A stretch of DNA of 64,000 bases, taken from contig CAMTMZ010000008.1 of assembly GCA_947073765.1 (NCBI GenBank), positions 1 through 64,000 on the forward strand, given 5' to 3'. This DNA is from an uncultured Bacillota bacterium. Its GTDB lineage: Bacteria > Bacillota > Clostridia > Oscillospirales > Oscillospiraceae. This document shows positions 8,834 through 17,835 of this stretch, piece by piece; the stretch's first letter is position 1, and each line of letters opens with the position of its first letter. The position numbers and the translations under genes were made by a program. The notes under the pieces were generated by a model. That model searched no databases. It was not told the origin of the DNA and was given only the letters and a program-made list of their open reading frames with translations.

Positions 8834-9784
8834 TCAGTGTATCTGCCGCCTTTTCAGGCAGGACTTTACAGCCTGGGCAATATCCGAAGCGGTCAGCTGG
8901 AAGCGCTCCATCAGGTAGGAGGTGCCGCCCACCTCGCCAAATTGGTCACGAACGCCCACCCGCTGGAAAGGAACAGACAGGCTGTTTTCCGCAATAACCT
9001 CCGCCACAGCGCTGCCCAGGCCGTTGAAATAATTGGCGTTTTCCGCTGTGACAATGGCGCCGGTCTCCTGGGCGGCCAGAATAATGGCCGCTTTATCCAG
9101 GGGCTTGATGGTGTGCATGTTTAAAACCCGGAGGTGAATGCCCTCCTGATTCAGCTGCTCCGCAGCTTGAAGCGCATTCCATACCATCATCCCGGCGGCA
9201 ATGACGGTGGCGTCTCGCCCCTGAGTGAGGCAGTCGGCTCTGCCCAGGGAAAAGCGGCAGCCGTCCTCGTATATTTTATGGGGTTTTTTGCGGTAGAGGC
9301 GCAGGTATACGGGTCCCTTGACTTCCAGCATGGCCTTTACCGCCTGGCGAAGCTGGGCGCAGTCGCAGGGCTCCACTACCGTCATAGTGGGAATTGTCCG
9401 CATCAGGGCTACGTCCTCAAAGGACATGTGGGTCCCGCCGTTCATCTCGGCCGCGACGCCGGGGTCGCTGCCGATGAGCTTTACGTTCAGGCCCGCGTAG
9501 GCCACAGAGATAAAGACCTGGTCATAGTCCCGCCGGGCCATAAAAGCGGCGAAGGTGTCACAGACGGGAAGCTTGCCGCAGGCGGCCAGACCGGCGGCGA
9601 CGCCCACCATATTGGCCTCAGCGATGCCAACGTTGATGACTCGGTCGGGAAACTCCCCATGCAACGGCCAGGTGCCATTGGCCCCCATCAAGTCGGCGCC
9701 CACCAGAACGAGCGAGCTGTTTTTTCGCATCTCTTCCGCCAGAGTTTCTCCCAAAGCGGTTTTCATATCCATATTATCCAACAT
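8834..9784 (-). CDS. Transketolase, C-terminal subunit (pair A)
   Basis: Pyrimidine-binding/C-terminal transketolase domain (VGIAEANMVGVAAGLA); start set at ATG 9784 after GAGGTGG. Confidence 0.88.
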   Translation of the reverse strand: MLDNMDMKTALGETLAEEMRKNSSLVLVGADLMGANGTWPLHGEFPDRVINVGIAEANMVGVAAGLAACGKLPVCDTFAAFMARRDYDQVFISVAYAGLNVKLIGSDPGVAAEMNGGTHMSFEDVALMRTIPTMTVVEPCDCAQLRQAVKAMLEVKGPVYLRLYRKKPHKIYEDGCRFSLGRADCLTQGRDATVIAAGMMVWNALQAAEQLNQEGIHLRVLNMHTIKPLDKAAIILAAQETGAIVTAENANYFNGLGSAVAEVIAENSLSVPFQRVGVRDQFGEVGGTSYLMERFQLTASDIAQAVKSCLKRRQIH

Positions 9785-9798
9785 AGTGTTCCACCTCA

Positions 9799-10620
9799 TC
9801 AAAGATTCCGGAGGCTGTTGTCCAGCTGCTCCCGTGTCAGGGAGAAGCAGTGGCTCTGGTAGGTATTTTCCGCGCCGGGAACATGCTTGGCCTTGACGGT
9901 GTTGAGAATAATGGCATGGGGCCTGTCCGGTGTCTGCTTGGCCTGGTGAATGGCGTCCAAAATCTGATCAAAGCTGTGGCCGTCCTCCACGTAGATGGCG
10001 TGCCACCCGAAGGCCCGGTACTTTTGGTCAAAGGGGCGCATATTCAAAATATCCCCGGTGAAGCCGTCTACCTGGCAGCCGTTGTCGTCCACGAAAACGA
10101 TCAGGTGCTCCAGCTTCCTCTGGGCAGCCAGCATGACGGCCTCCCAGACCTGCCCCTCCTGGGATTCTCCGTCTCCCACTATGGCATAGACGTAGGAGTC
10201 CCGGTGGTCCATCTGGTTTGCCAGGGCCATGCCCACCGCGGCAGACAATCCCTGACCCAGGGAGCCGGCGGTCATGTCGATTCCCGGCACCTTTCTCATG
10301 TCGCAGTGGCTGGGCAGGGTGGTGCCGTTAGCGTTGAGGGTGTCCAGCAGCTTGGGGTCAAAATAGCCCTTCATCGCCAGGACCGCATAGACAATGGGGG
10401 CGGCGTGGCCCTTGGAGACGACCAAGCGGTCCCGCTCCGGCCAGGACGGATTAGAGGGATCGACCCGCATCACGTCGTCATACAGGGCGATAAGGAGCTC
10501 GGCAATGGACATGGTGCCCCCGATATGGCCCCGCCCCACACGGTAGATTGCCTCCAGTGTCAGCGCACGGGCCTGCCTGGCCCGCTGGGTTAAAAAAGCT
10601 CGTCTCTCTTCTGTCAGCAT
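9799..10620 (-). CDS. Transketolase, N-terminal subunit (pair A)
   Basis: TPP-binding domain GDGESQEGQVWEAVMLAAQRKLEHLIVFVDDNG. Confidence 0.88.
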   Translation of the reverse strand: MLTEERRAFLTQRARQARALTLEAIYRVGRGHIGGTMSIAELLIALYDDVMRVDPSNPSWPERDRLVVSKGHAAPIVYAVLAMKGYFDPKLLDTLNANGTTLPSHCDMRKVPGIDMTAGSLGQGLSAAVGMALANQMDHRDSYVYAIVGDGESQEGQVWEAVMLAAQRKLEHLIVFVDDNGCQVDGFTGDILNMRPFDQKYRAFGWHAIYVEDGHSFDQILDAIHQAKQTPDRPHAIILNTVKAKHVPGAENTYQSHCFSLTREQLDNSLRNL

Positions 10621-10658
10621 GGTATGCCTCCAAATATGTTTTTCATTGGGTGTGACCC

Positions 10659-11591
10659 TCAGTTTTCTCCCGTGACAAGGGAGCGCGCTGTATCGGCGAT
10701 GGACTGAGCGGTGACACCGTTCTTTTCTAAAAGGTCAAAATAGGGGCCGGATTCGCCAAACTGGTCCTGAACCCCCATGCGCTTTACGACTCCCCGGCCA
10801 AGGCCGGCGGCCACCTCGCACACGGCGCTGCCAATGCCGTTGATGATGTTGTGATCCTCAACGGTGACAACCCGGCCGATCTCCTGGATGGCCGCGGTGA
10901 CGGCAGCTGTATCCAGGGGTTTGACGGTGTGCATGTCCAGCAGCCGGGCCTCAATTCCCTGGCTGTGGAGCAAATCGCAGGCCTGAAGGGCCAGACTCAT
11001 GACAGCTCCGGCGGCGATGATGGCGACGTCTCCTCCCTCACGTACCGTGCGGGCCCTGCCAATTTCGAACTGGTCGGACTCCCGGTAGATAAAGGGGACG
11101 GGGTCGCGGGTGAAGCGGAGATAGACCGGTCCATCCCACTGGCAGGCCGCCCGGATCAAGCTGCGGCAGGAGTAGTAATCACAGGGGACCAGAATGGTCA
11201 TGTTGGGGAGCGTGCGCATAATTCCATAGTCCTCAATGGCCTGGTGGGAGGCGCCGTCGTTGGCTGGAGTGAGTCCGCCGTGGGAGCAGGCGATCTTGAC
11301 ATTTAAGCGGGGATAGCAGATCTCCTGGCGAATCTGCTCGCACATGCGCATGCTGCCGAAGGCGGCGTAGGTGGACACAAAGGGGATTTTGCCGCAGGTG
11401 GCTAACCCGGCAGAGACACCCGCCGCATTTTGCTCAGCAATGCCTACGTTCAGGTGCTGCTGAGGCAGCTGGCGGGCAAACTCCAGAGTTTTGCAGGATT
11501 TTCCAATGTCGCAGTCCACCACATATACATTGGGGTTCTCCCGGCCCAGGGCAAGTATCTCATCACCAAAGGCGTCTCGCAGCGCTTTCAT
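10659..11591 (-). CDS. Transketolase, C-terminal subunit (pair B)
   Basis: 310 aa; LNVGIAEQNAAGVSAGLA; overlaps upstream N-subunit by ATGA. Confidence 0.88.
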   Translation of the reverse strand: MKALRDAFGDEILALGRENPNVYVVDCDIGKSCKTLEFARQLPQQHLNVGIAEQNAAGVSAGLATCGKIPFVSTYAAFGSMRMCEQIRQEICYPRLNVKIACSHGGLTPANDGASHQAIEDYGIMRTLPNMTILVPCDYYSCRSLIRAACQWDGPVYLRFTRDPVPFIYRESDQFEIGRARTVREGGDVAIIAAGAVMSLALQACDLLHSQGIEARLLDMHTVKPLDTAAVTAAIQEIGRVVTVEDHNIINGIGSAVCEVAAGLGRGVVKRMGVQDQFGESGPYFDLLEKNGVTAQSIADTARSLVTGEN

Positions 11592-12424
11592 GATAAACCC
11601 TCCTCAATTTCCTGAATGGCCTGCAGGTATTCCTGCTCGTTGGGGGCCTGACCGTGCCAGGCAACTACGTTCTCCATAAAGGATACCCCGCGGCCCTTTA
11701 CGGTTTTGGCGATGACGGCGTAGGGCTGACCGCCCTGGTGGGCACGGATCCGCTCAAAAACGTCCAAAATAGCGGGAATGCTGTGGCCGTCAATTTGATA
11801 GGTTTGGAAGCCGAAAGCACGGAATTTTTCAGCTAGATCCCGGGGCGGCATAATGTCCTGGCAGGTCCCGTCGTTTTGCAGGCCGTTGTGATCCACGAGG
11901 AGAATCAGGTTGTCCAACTGATATTTAGACGCGGTCTCAGCCGCCTCCCAGACCTGGCCCTCGTTGGTCTCTCCGTCTCCCAGAAGGCAGAACACGCGCC
12001 CTGGGTTTTGGTCCCGCCGGTTGGCGATAGCCATGCCCACCGCGCAGGAGACGCCCTGACCCAGTGAGCCGGTTGAGATATCTACGCCAGGGGTGCGCTT
12101 CATATCCGGGTGGCCCTGAAGAATAGAGCCAAATTTTCGGAGATGGTCCAGTTCCTCCATGGGGAAAAAATCCCGCATGGCGAGACAGGCGTAGAGAACC
12201 GGACATACATGCCCCTTTGACAGGACAAAGCGGTCGCGCTCCGGCCACTTGGGCTGGTGGGGACGCAGGCGCAATTCATCAAAGTAGAGCACAGTCATCA
12301 AGTCAGCGGAGGACAGGGAGCCGCCGGGATGGCCTGACTGGGCCTTATAAATTGTGGTAAGCAGTGTTTTTCTCAGTGCGATCGCTGTTTCTTCCAATGA
12401 GAGCACCTTATTATTTTGCAGCAT
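11588..12424 (-). CDS. Transketolase, N-terminal subunit (pair B)
   Basis: TPP motif GDGETNEGQVWEAAETASKYQLDNLILLVDHNG; start set at MLQNNK after AGGAGG. Confidence 0.88.
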   Translation of the reverse strand: MLQNNKVLSLEETAIALRKTLLTTIYKAQSGHPGGSLSSADLMTVLYFDELRLRPHQPKWPERDRFVLSKGHVCPVLYACLAMRDFFPMEELDHLRKFGSILQGHPDMKRTPGVDISTGSLGQGVSCAVGMAIANRRDQNPGRVFCLLGDGETNEGQVWEAAETASKYQLDNLILLVDHNGLQNDGTCQDIMPPRDLAEKFRAFGFQTYQIDGHSIPAILDVFERIRAHQGGQPYAVIAKTVKGRGVSFMENVVAWHGQAPNEQEYLQAIQEIEEGLS

Positions 12425-12574
12425 CGTACGACCTCCTAAGGGCTGGCCGGGCCGGCTGCCAGAATGCGGCAGACGCAAGCGAAGTAAGCCCGAATGTAAA
12501 GTTTAAGGTATTCCTGCAGATCTTGAAAAAAGTGAAATGAATTTTAAGAGCGGATCGCATTGAGGTGTGGACGC

Positions 12575-12590
12575 TTGAAGTATATTTCAA
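12575..12590 (-). promoter_or_regulatory. Putative RpiR-type operator over the TSS of the transketolase operon promoter
   Basis: TTGAAATATACTTCAA on the minus strand, immediately after -10. Confidence 0.6.
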
Positions 12591-12619
12591 ATAGTATCAC
12601 GCAAGAATGAAATAGTCAA
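12591..12619 (-). promoter_or_regulatory. Sigma-A-type promoter of the transketolase operon
   Basis: TTGACT (12619-12614)-17-TACTAT (12596-12591). Confidence 0.65.
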
Positions 12620-12636
12620 GCCTATTTCTAAAATAT

Positions 12637-12652
12637 TTGAAAATTATTTCAA
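12637..12652. promoter_or_regulatory. Additional putative operator
   Basis: TTGAAAATTATTTCAA, near-palindrome with the same spacing as the other sites. Confidence 0.5.
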
Positions 12653-12791
12653 TATATTTGAGGGAAGAATTTTGGGGGGAGCTGGCTATTTTTGCTGTTT
12701 ACGTCATAAATTTTTTGTTAAGAAAAGATGATAATAGCAAAATAGACAAAATAGGGTGCGGAAATTTGGAGAGATGACCGATAATTCTTCA

Positions 12792-12820
12792 TTGACAATG
12801 GAACGAAAGCGTGATAGTAT
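12792..12820 (+). promoter_or_regulatory. Sigma-A-type promoter of the epimerase/TRAP operon
   Basis: TTGACA-17-TAGTAT. Confidence 0.65.
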
Positions 12821-12825
12821 ATTTG

Positions 12826-12839
12826 TGAAATGAATTTCA
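12826..12839 (+). promoter_or_regulatory. Putative RpiR-type operator at the TSS of the epimerase operon
   Basis: Palindrome TGAAATGAATTTCA immediately after the -10. Confidence 0.65.
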
Positions 12840-12959
12840 ATAAGAGCGAAAATAGGAAAAAAATAATTTCAAACTGGTGGAAGGAAATGAGCCTGGCTGA
12901 CAGCTTTCTCCTTTTGGACAGGCTCTTTCAAAAGGGCGCGGGAAAGGAAGAGATAAAAC

Positions 12960-13781
12960 ATGAAGCTCAGTTTTGCGATTCCAAAAGACCTGGACGCCAT
13001 GCAGCTGACAGAGTTTGAGAAGTATGTTTCCGCCGTGGCGGAGATGGGGTATGAGGCGGTGGAGCCGCTGATTAACGACCCGGCCAAGGTGGATCAGGAA
13101 GGGGTTCTCCATATTTTGGAGCGCCACGGAATGAAACTCTCCGGCCTTCGTTCCGGATCGGTCTACATCAAAAACGGCTGGCGTCTGTCCAGTCCGGAGG
13201 AGGAAAACCGCGCCAAAGCGGTTCAGCGGCTGAAGGATATTATCCTCTTGGCCGGGGCATTTCACACCAACGTGATGGTGGGGCTGCTCCAGGGACACTT
13301 GGGTGAGGGAGAAACCCTGGAACGGGCGGAGGAGATGATTGTCACAGGACTGCGGGAGTGCGGGGAATTCGCGGCGCTTCATCAGGTTACCATTCTCTAT
13401 GAGGCGGTGAACCGTTTTGAACTGGAGTATCACAACACAACAGAACAGGCGATTTCCATGCTGAAGAGAATGAACCAGGGGCTTACCCACCCGATCAGGC
13501 TGCTGCCCGATGTGTTCCACATGCATCTGGAGGATCCCTCGATTCCTTCGGCGCTGATCCGCAGCATGCCGTATATGGGACATGTGCATTTTGCGGACTC
13601 CAACCGTCGGGCGCCCGGAGAGGGGTGTATCGATTTTGTGGAGGTAGTCAAAGACCTAGCGGCTATGGGATACGACGGGTATGCGGCCGTTGAGATAGAG
13701 CCCAAACCCAGTATTCTGGACTCCGCGCGCAATGCGATGAAATATCTTGGCCCTATTGTGGAGGCAGTTGGCACGTACTGA
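12960..13781 (+). CDS. Sugar phosphate isomerase/epimerase (TIM barrel, xylose isomerase-like)
   Basis: 273 aa; typical AP_endonuc_2-like sequence (MGHVHFADSNRRAPGEGCIDF, GYAAVEIE). Confidence 0.85.
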   Translation: MKLSFAIPKDLDAMQLTEFEKYVSAVAEMGYEAVEPLINDPAKVDQEGVLHILERHGMKLSGLRSGSVYIKNGWRLSSPEEENRAKAVQRLKDIILLAGAFHTNVMVGLLQGHLGEGETLERAEEMIVTGLRECGEFAALHQVTILYEAVNRFELEYHNTTEQAISMLKRMNQGLTHPIRLLPDVFHMHLEDPSIPSALIRSMPYMGHVHFADSNRRAPGEGCIDFVEVVKDLAAMGYDGYAAVEIEPKPSILDSARNAMKYLGPIVEAVGTY

Positions 13782-13797
13782 GAAAGGAAGAGACTTT

Positions 13798-14181
13798 ATG
13801 GACATCATTAGAAAAAAGGATATACCAGTCAATCCACTGCCTGGGCGGGGTGTCCGGACAGCGGTGGGGAAGGGGGCGCCCTCCGAAAGCGGGCGCATGA
13901 CCCTGGGCTGGACCCGTTACGCTGAAGAATACGGCCCCATGGAGCCCCATAACCACGCGGAGGAGACGATTATCGTCACGGCGGCTAAAAACGCCTACAT
14001 GCGATTTGGACCGGAGAAAGACCAGCTGGGGGAGCGCATTCCCCTGGAGCCCGACATGGCGGTGCATTTCCCGCCCCTGGAGTGGCATGTGTTCGAGTAT
14101 GATGAGGGCGGTTACCTGGAAATTATGTATTTCTATGGCCAGGTGGACAACATCCGGCCGGAAGAGATTGAGAGAAGCTGA
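13798..14181 (+). CDS. Cupin-domain protein
   Basis: EPHNHAEETIIV and PLEWHVFEYDEGG cupin motifs; ATG 13798 after AAAGGAAG. Confidence 0.7.
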   Translation: MDIIRKKDIPVNPLPGRGVRTAVGKGAPSESGRMTLGWTRYAEEYGPMEPHNHAEETIIVTAAKNAYMRFGPEKDQLGERIPLEPDMAVHFPPLEWHVFEYDEGGYLEIMYFYGQVDNIRPEEIERS

Positions 14182-14192
14182 GGAGGAGCGGT

Positions 14193-14951
14193 ATGTACTC
14201 TTTTGAGCTGAAGGGAAAGGTGGCGGTGGTCACTGGAGGAGCCGGAGGAATCGGTGTTGTGATCTGCCAGCGCCTGGCGGAGGCGGGGGCTACTGTGGTA
14301 GTTGCGGACCTGAATGAGGATGTGGGCTGCGGCACCGCGGAAAAGATTACCGCCGGCGGCGGCAAAGCCCTTTTCCTGCCCTTGGATGTGACGGACAGCG
14401 GCAGCGTACAGGCGGTGTTTGAGAAGGTGGAGGCTGAATTTGGCGGGGTGGACATCAATGTAAACTGCGCCGGGGTAACCCGGCGGATGGACACCCTGGA
14501 GTTTGACGAGAAGGCCTTTCGCTGGATTATGGACGTCAATGTGACGGGGGTGTTCCTCTGCGCCCAGGCCGCGGCCCGGAGCATGGTCAAACGGGGAGGC
14601 GGAAAAATTGTGAATATCGCCTCTGTGGGCGGTCTGGTGGGACTGAAGGGAAGCTTGGGCTACTCCTGCTCCAAGGGGGCTGTGGTTCAGATGATCCGCA
14701 CCATGGCCCTGGATTTGGCACAGTACCATATCAATGTGAACGGTGTGGCGCCGGCCCTGAACCGTACAGCGATTGCCGCGCCGGTAATCAACGACCCGGA
14801 GACCTACCAGTCCTTTATGGACAAGATCCCCCTGAAACGGTTGTGTGAGCCAATGGACGTGGCCTGCGCCATACAGTTTTTATGTTCCTCCGCCGCTGAT
14901 TTTATTACCGGCCAGATTTTGCCGGTGGACGGCGGCTGGACAGTGGAATAG
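14193..14951 (+). CDS. SDR family NAD(P)-dependent oxidoreductase
   Basis: VTGGAGGIG, NCAGVTRR, YSCSKGAV, PVDGGWTVE motifs. Confidence 0.92.
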   Translation: MYSFELKGKVAVVTGGAGGIGVVICQRLAEAGATVVVADLNEDVGCGTAEKITAGGGKALFLPLDVTDSGSVQAVFEKVEAEFGGVDINVNCAGVTRRMDTLEFDEKAFRWIMDVNVTGVFLCAQAAARSMVKRGGGKIVNIASVGGLVGLKGSLGYSCSKGAVVQMIRTMALDLAQYHINVNGVAPALNRTAIAAPVINDPETYQSFMDKIPLKRLCEPMDVACAIQFLCSSAADFITGQILPVDGGWTVE

Positions 14952-14977
14952 TTTTCTGGAAAAGAAGGTGAGCAACA

Positions 14978-16054
14978 GTGAAAATTTTTATTGCCGGAGA
15001 CAGATATTTTCAGCCGGAGATTATGATTCCCCGCCTGCGGCAGATTTTATCGGACTATTCCGGCCAGCTGGTTTTTGACAGTGTGAAGCTGCCCTATCCC
15101 ATTGACTATATCCCGCTGTCAGACGACTATGTGGTGCCCACTGGGATGGCCTGGGATCACAATATGGATGAGGATTATGGAACCAAGGGTGTAAGGGAAT
15201 ACTATGGCAAAAATAATACGCTGAAAGGGATGCTGAGCGACTGTGACATCCTGATTATCCACGGAGCCGCCCTCCCGGCCGATATTCTGGATGAGGCGAA
15301 AAACCTGAAGCTGATCTGCTGTATGCGGGGCGGTCCGGTGAATCTGGACCTGAGCTGCGCCAAAAGCAGAGGGATACAGTGCACAAACTCCCCGGGGAAA
15401 AATGCGCAGGGTGTGGCGGAATATACCGTGGCTCTGGCTCTGGCCCACATCCGGCATATCCCCAGCGGAACCGAGGGCCTGGCCCGGGATCAGTATATTC
15501 AGCGCTACGGCGACTACAATTTGCTGGGCTATGAATTGGAGGGCAAACGGTTTGGACTGGTGGGATTTGGCCGCATCGCTCAGCGGCTGTGCCGAATCTT
15601 GAAGGGCTTTGGCTGCGAGGTGTTGGCCTTCGACCCCTTTATGAAAGGGGAGAAGATTCAAGAGCTGGGGGCGGAGCCCCGAGACCTGAACACTCTGCTG
15701 GAGGAGGCGGATATTGTCTCTCTCCACGCCAGAAGCAAAGAGAGGCTGATTGGTTCGGAGGAGCTGGCCCGGATGAAGCCGTCGGCACTGCTGATTAATA
15801 CGGCTCGAGGGAATTTGCTGGATTATCGGGCTCTGCGGGACGCGCTTGAGGCTGGCAGAATTGCCGGCGCCGCCCTGGATGTGTTTGGAACAGAGCCCTA
15901 TGCCTTTTATCGGGAGCTGAGCGCCATGCCCAATGTGACCGCGACGCCCCACATGGCGGGGGTGAGCAGAGAGACGGTTGCCCGGGGGATTGAAATGACA
16001 GGGGAGGAGATTAAGCGGTTTTTGGCCGGACAGCCCCTGGCCTACAGTATGTAG
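14978..16054 (+). CDS. D-isomer-specific 2-hydroxyacid dehydrogenase
   Basis: FGLVGFGRIAQRL, NTARGNLLDYRAL, ATPHMAGVS. Confidence 0.88.
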   Translation: MKIFIAGDRYFQPEIMIPRLRQILSDYSGQLVFDSVKLPYPIDYIPLSDDYVVPTGMAWDHNMDEDYGTKGVREYYGKNNTLKGMLSDCDILIIHGAALPADILDEAKNLKLICCMRGGPVNLDLSCAKSRGIQCTNSPGKNAQGVAEYTVALALAHIRHIPSGTEGLARDQYIQRYGDYNLLGYELEGKRFGLVGFGRIAQRLCRILKGFGCEVLAFDPFMKGEKIQELGAEPRDLNTLLEEADIVSLHARSKERLIGSEELARMKPSALLINTARGNLLDYRALRDALEAGRIAGAALDVFGTEPYAFYRELSAMPNVTATPHMAGVSRETVARGIEMTGEEIKRFLAGQPLAYSM

Positions 16055-16114
16055 AGGACATATGTTTTGAAGCACTCCCAATGCTTTAAAAAGATTTTTA
16101 AGGAGGAAAAAAAG

Positions 16115-17218
16115 ATGACAAAGAGGTTAATATCCTGTATGCTGGCGGCGGCGATGATGCTGAGTCTGGCGGCCTGCGGCGGCACACCCAGTCAACCCAA
16201 TGGAAGCGGTAACGGCAGTGGTACGCCCGGCGGCACCTCCGGTGCGCCCGGCGGGAGCGGCGGCGCCAACAACACCGAGACGGTCAGCGTTTCTTTCGCC
16301 CACAATTCCACGGAGGTGTCGCCCTGGAACCAGGGTGTGGAAGCCGCGATTGCCTATCTGTCGGAAAAAACGGGTGGAAAATATGTGGGCACCTCCTATC
16401 CAAACGGCAGCCTGTTCCAGTCCAACTGGGAGATTCTGCTGGAGATGACCCAGACTAACTCCATTCAGATCGGGGTTGAGGCCATGTCCGCCCTGGCGGC
16501 GATCAATCCGGACGTCAATTTCCTGTGCCTGCCCTTCCTGTTTGAGAATAATGACCAGGTAGAGGCCTTTTTGAACAACGACAGCGAGGCCTGGACCAGC
16601 ATCATCAACTCCTTTGAGGATGTTGGGATTGTGATTCTGGGTATGGCGCCCCGCCCCATGCGGCAAATTTCCAATACCAAGCACCCGGTTAGCACCATGG
16701 AGGACCTGAGCGACCTGACATTGCGCTCCCCCAGCAACAACCTGATTGTGGCCGCCATGGAGGCGCTGGGAATTAACGCGGTTCCTATGTCCTCCGGTGA
16801 GATCTTCTCCGCGATTCAGCTGGGAACAGTGGACGGCGAGGACAACTCTCTGGCACAGCAGTATGACGCCAAGACCCTGGAGGTGGTAAAATACTTCTGC
16901 ATCTGCAACTATATCGCTGACGGCAGTGTAATGTTCTGCAGCAAACAGTTCTACGACTCCCTGTCCGCTGAAGAGCAGCAGATTTTACAGGATATGGGCA
17001 AAGAGTTCGCGAAAACTACCTATGGGGCCGACAACGACTACTTTGACGTGGCTTACGCCGCCGGCGAGAAGATGGGAATTGAGTTTACCACCATGTCCGC
17101 CGAGGAACAGGCCCGCTGCAAGGATGCCTGCGCCTCTGTCTATGAGGAGTACGAGGCTCTGTACGACCCCGAGGTATGGTCTCAGCTGATGGCGGCGGTG
17201 GACGCGGCAAAGAGCTGA
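16115..17218 (+). CDS. TRAP transporter substrate-binding protein (DctP family lipoprotein)
   Basis: Lipobox LSLAACGG, Gly-rich linker, DctP-like domain; ATG after AAGGAGG. Confidence 0.9.
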   Translation: MTKRLISCMLAAAMMLSLAACGGTPSQPNGSGNGSGTPGGTSGAPGGSGGANNTETVSVSFAHNSTEVSPWNQGVEAAIAYLSEKTGGKYVGTSYPNGSLFQSNWEILLEMTQTNSIQIGVEAMSALAAINPDVNFLCLPFLFENNDQVEAFLNNDSEAWTSIINSFEDVGIVILGMAPRPMRQISNTKHPVSTMEDLSDLTLRSPSNNLIVAAMEALGINAVPMSSGEIFSAIQLGTVDGEDNSLAQQYDAKTLEVVKYFCICNYIADGSVMFCSKQFYDSLSAEEQQILQDMGKEFAKTTYGADNDYFDVAYAAGEKMGIEFTTMSAEEQARCKDACASVYEEYEALYDPEVWSQLMAAVDAAKS

Positions 17219-17318
17219 TCTTGATCCCTCTCCGGAGGCATCCGGTATTCCGGATGCCTCCAAGTTATACAGTCAGCCGCATAGCCGGGGCGTGGCGGCC
17301 AGCCCCGCGGGAAATATT

Positions 17319-17825
17319 ATGGTGGTGAATATGAAAAAAACCCTTGATATTGTAAAGAGATTAGATGTTATTGCCTCTGGAATCTTTTTGATTCTCGTGT
17401 TTGGAGATGTGATGCTGCAGGTGATAACCCGCATCACGCCAAATACCATTGCCGTGAAGTGGACGGTGGAAATGGGCAGTATTCTCCTGTGCGCAATGCT
17501 CTGGGTGGGCTTGGGGCAGGGAATTGAGCACAAGGCCCACATCCGCTTTACCATGATTGTGGAGATGTTCCCGAAAAAAGTGCAGAAGCTGTTTGAGGTG
17601 TTTGGTGACCTGGTGTTCATGGCATTTTGCTGTATTCTGGCCTTTTACACCTGGAGAATGCTGCAGTTTTATGCCGCCAATAACACAGCCACGACGATTC
17701 TCCGGTGGGGAAAGCAGTGGACAAAGCTGCCGATGTTCATCGGTCTGGTCGTTGCGTCCATCCGCCTGGCCCTGGTGGCGCTGACCACTGTGTCACACCT
17801 GAGTGACACGGAAACAGAACAGTGA
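17319..17825 (+). CDS. TRAP transporter small permease (DctQ family)
   Basis: Four-TM DctQ-like protein directly between dctP- and dctM-like genes. Confidence 0.88.
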   Translation: MVVNMKKTLDIVKRLDVIASGIFLILVFGDVMLQVITRITPNTIAVKWTVEMGSILLCAMLWVGLGQGIEHKAHIRFTMIVEMFPKKVQKLFEVFGDLVFMAFCCILAFYTWRMLQFYAANNTATTILRWGKQWTKLPMFIGLVVASIRLALVALTTVSHLSDTETEQ

Positions 17826-17835
17826 GGTGAAGTAG

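Noticed and set aside
8834-12424. Split transketolases as frameshifted pseudogenes
   Set aside because: Subunits have their own RBS/ATGA overlaps, cover complete domains, and the split is repeated twice in the same way; two-subunit transketolases are known.
12830-13018. 62-aa ORF starting inside the operator, just after the predicted TSS
   Set aside because: Would be leaderless and overlaps the epimerase start out of frame; probably spurious.
16188-16290. Gly/Ser/Pro low-complexity stretch in the DctP protein
   Set aside because: Typical lipoprotein linker after the lipobox, not a repeat element.
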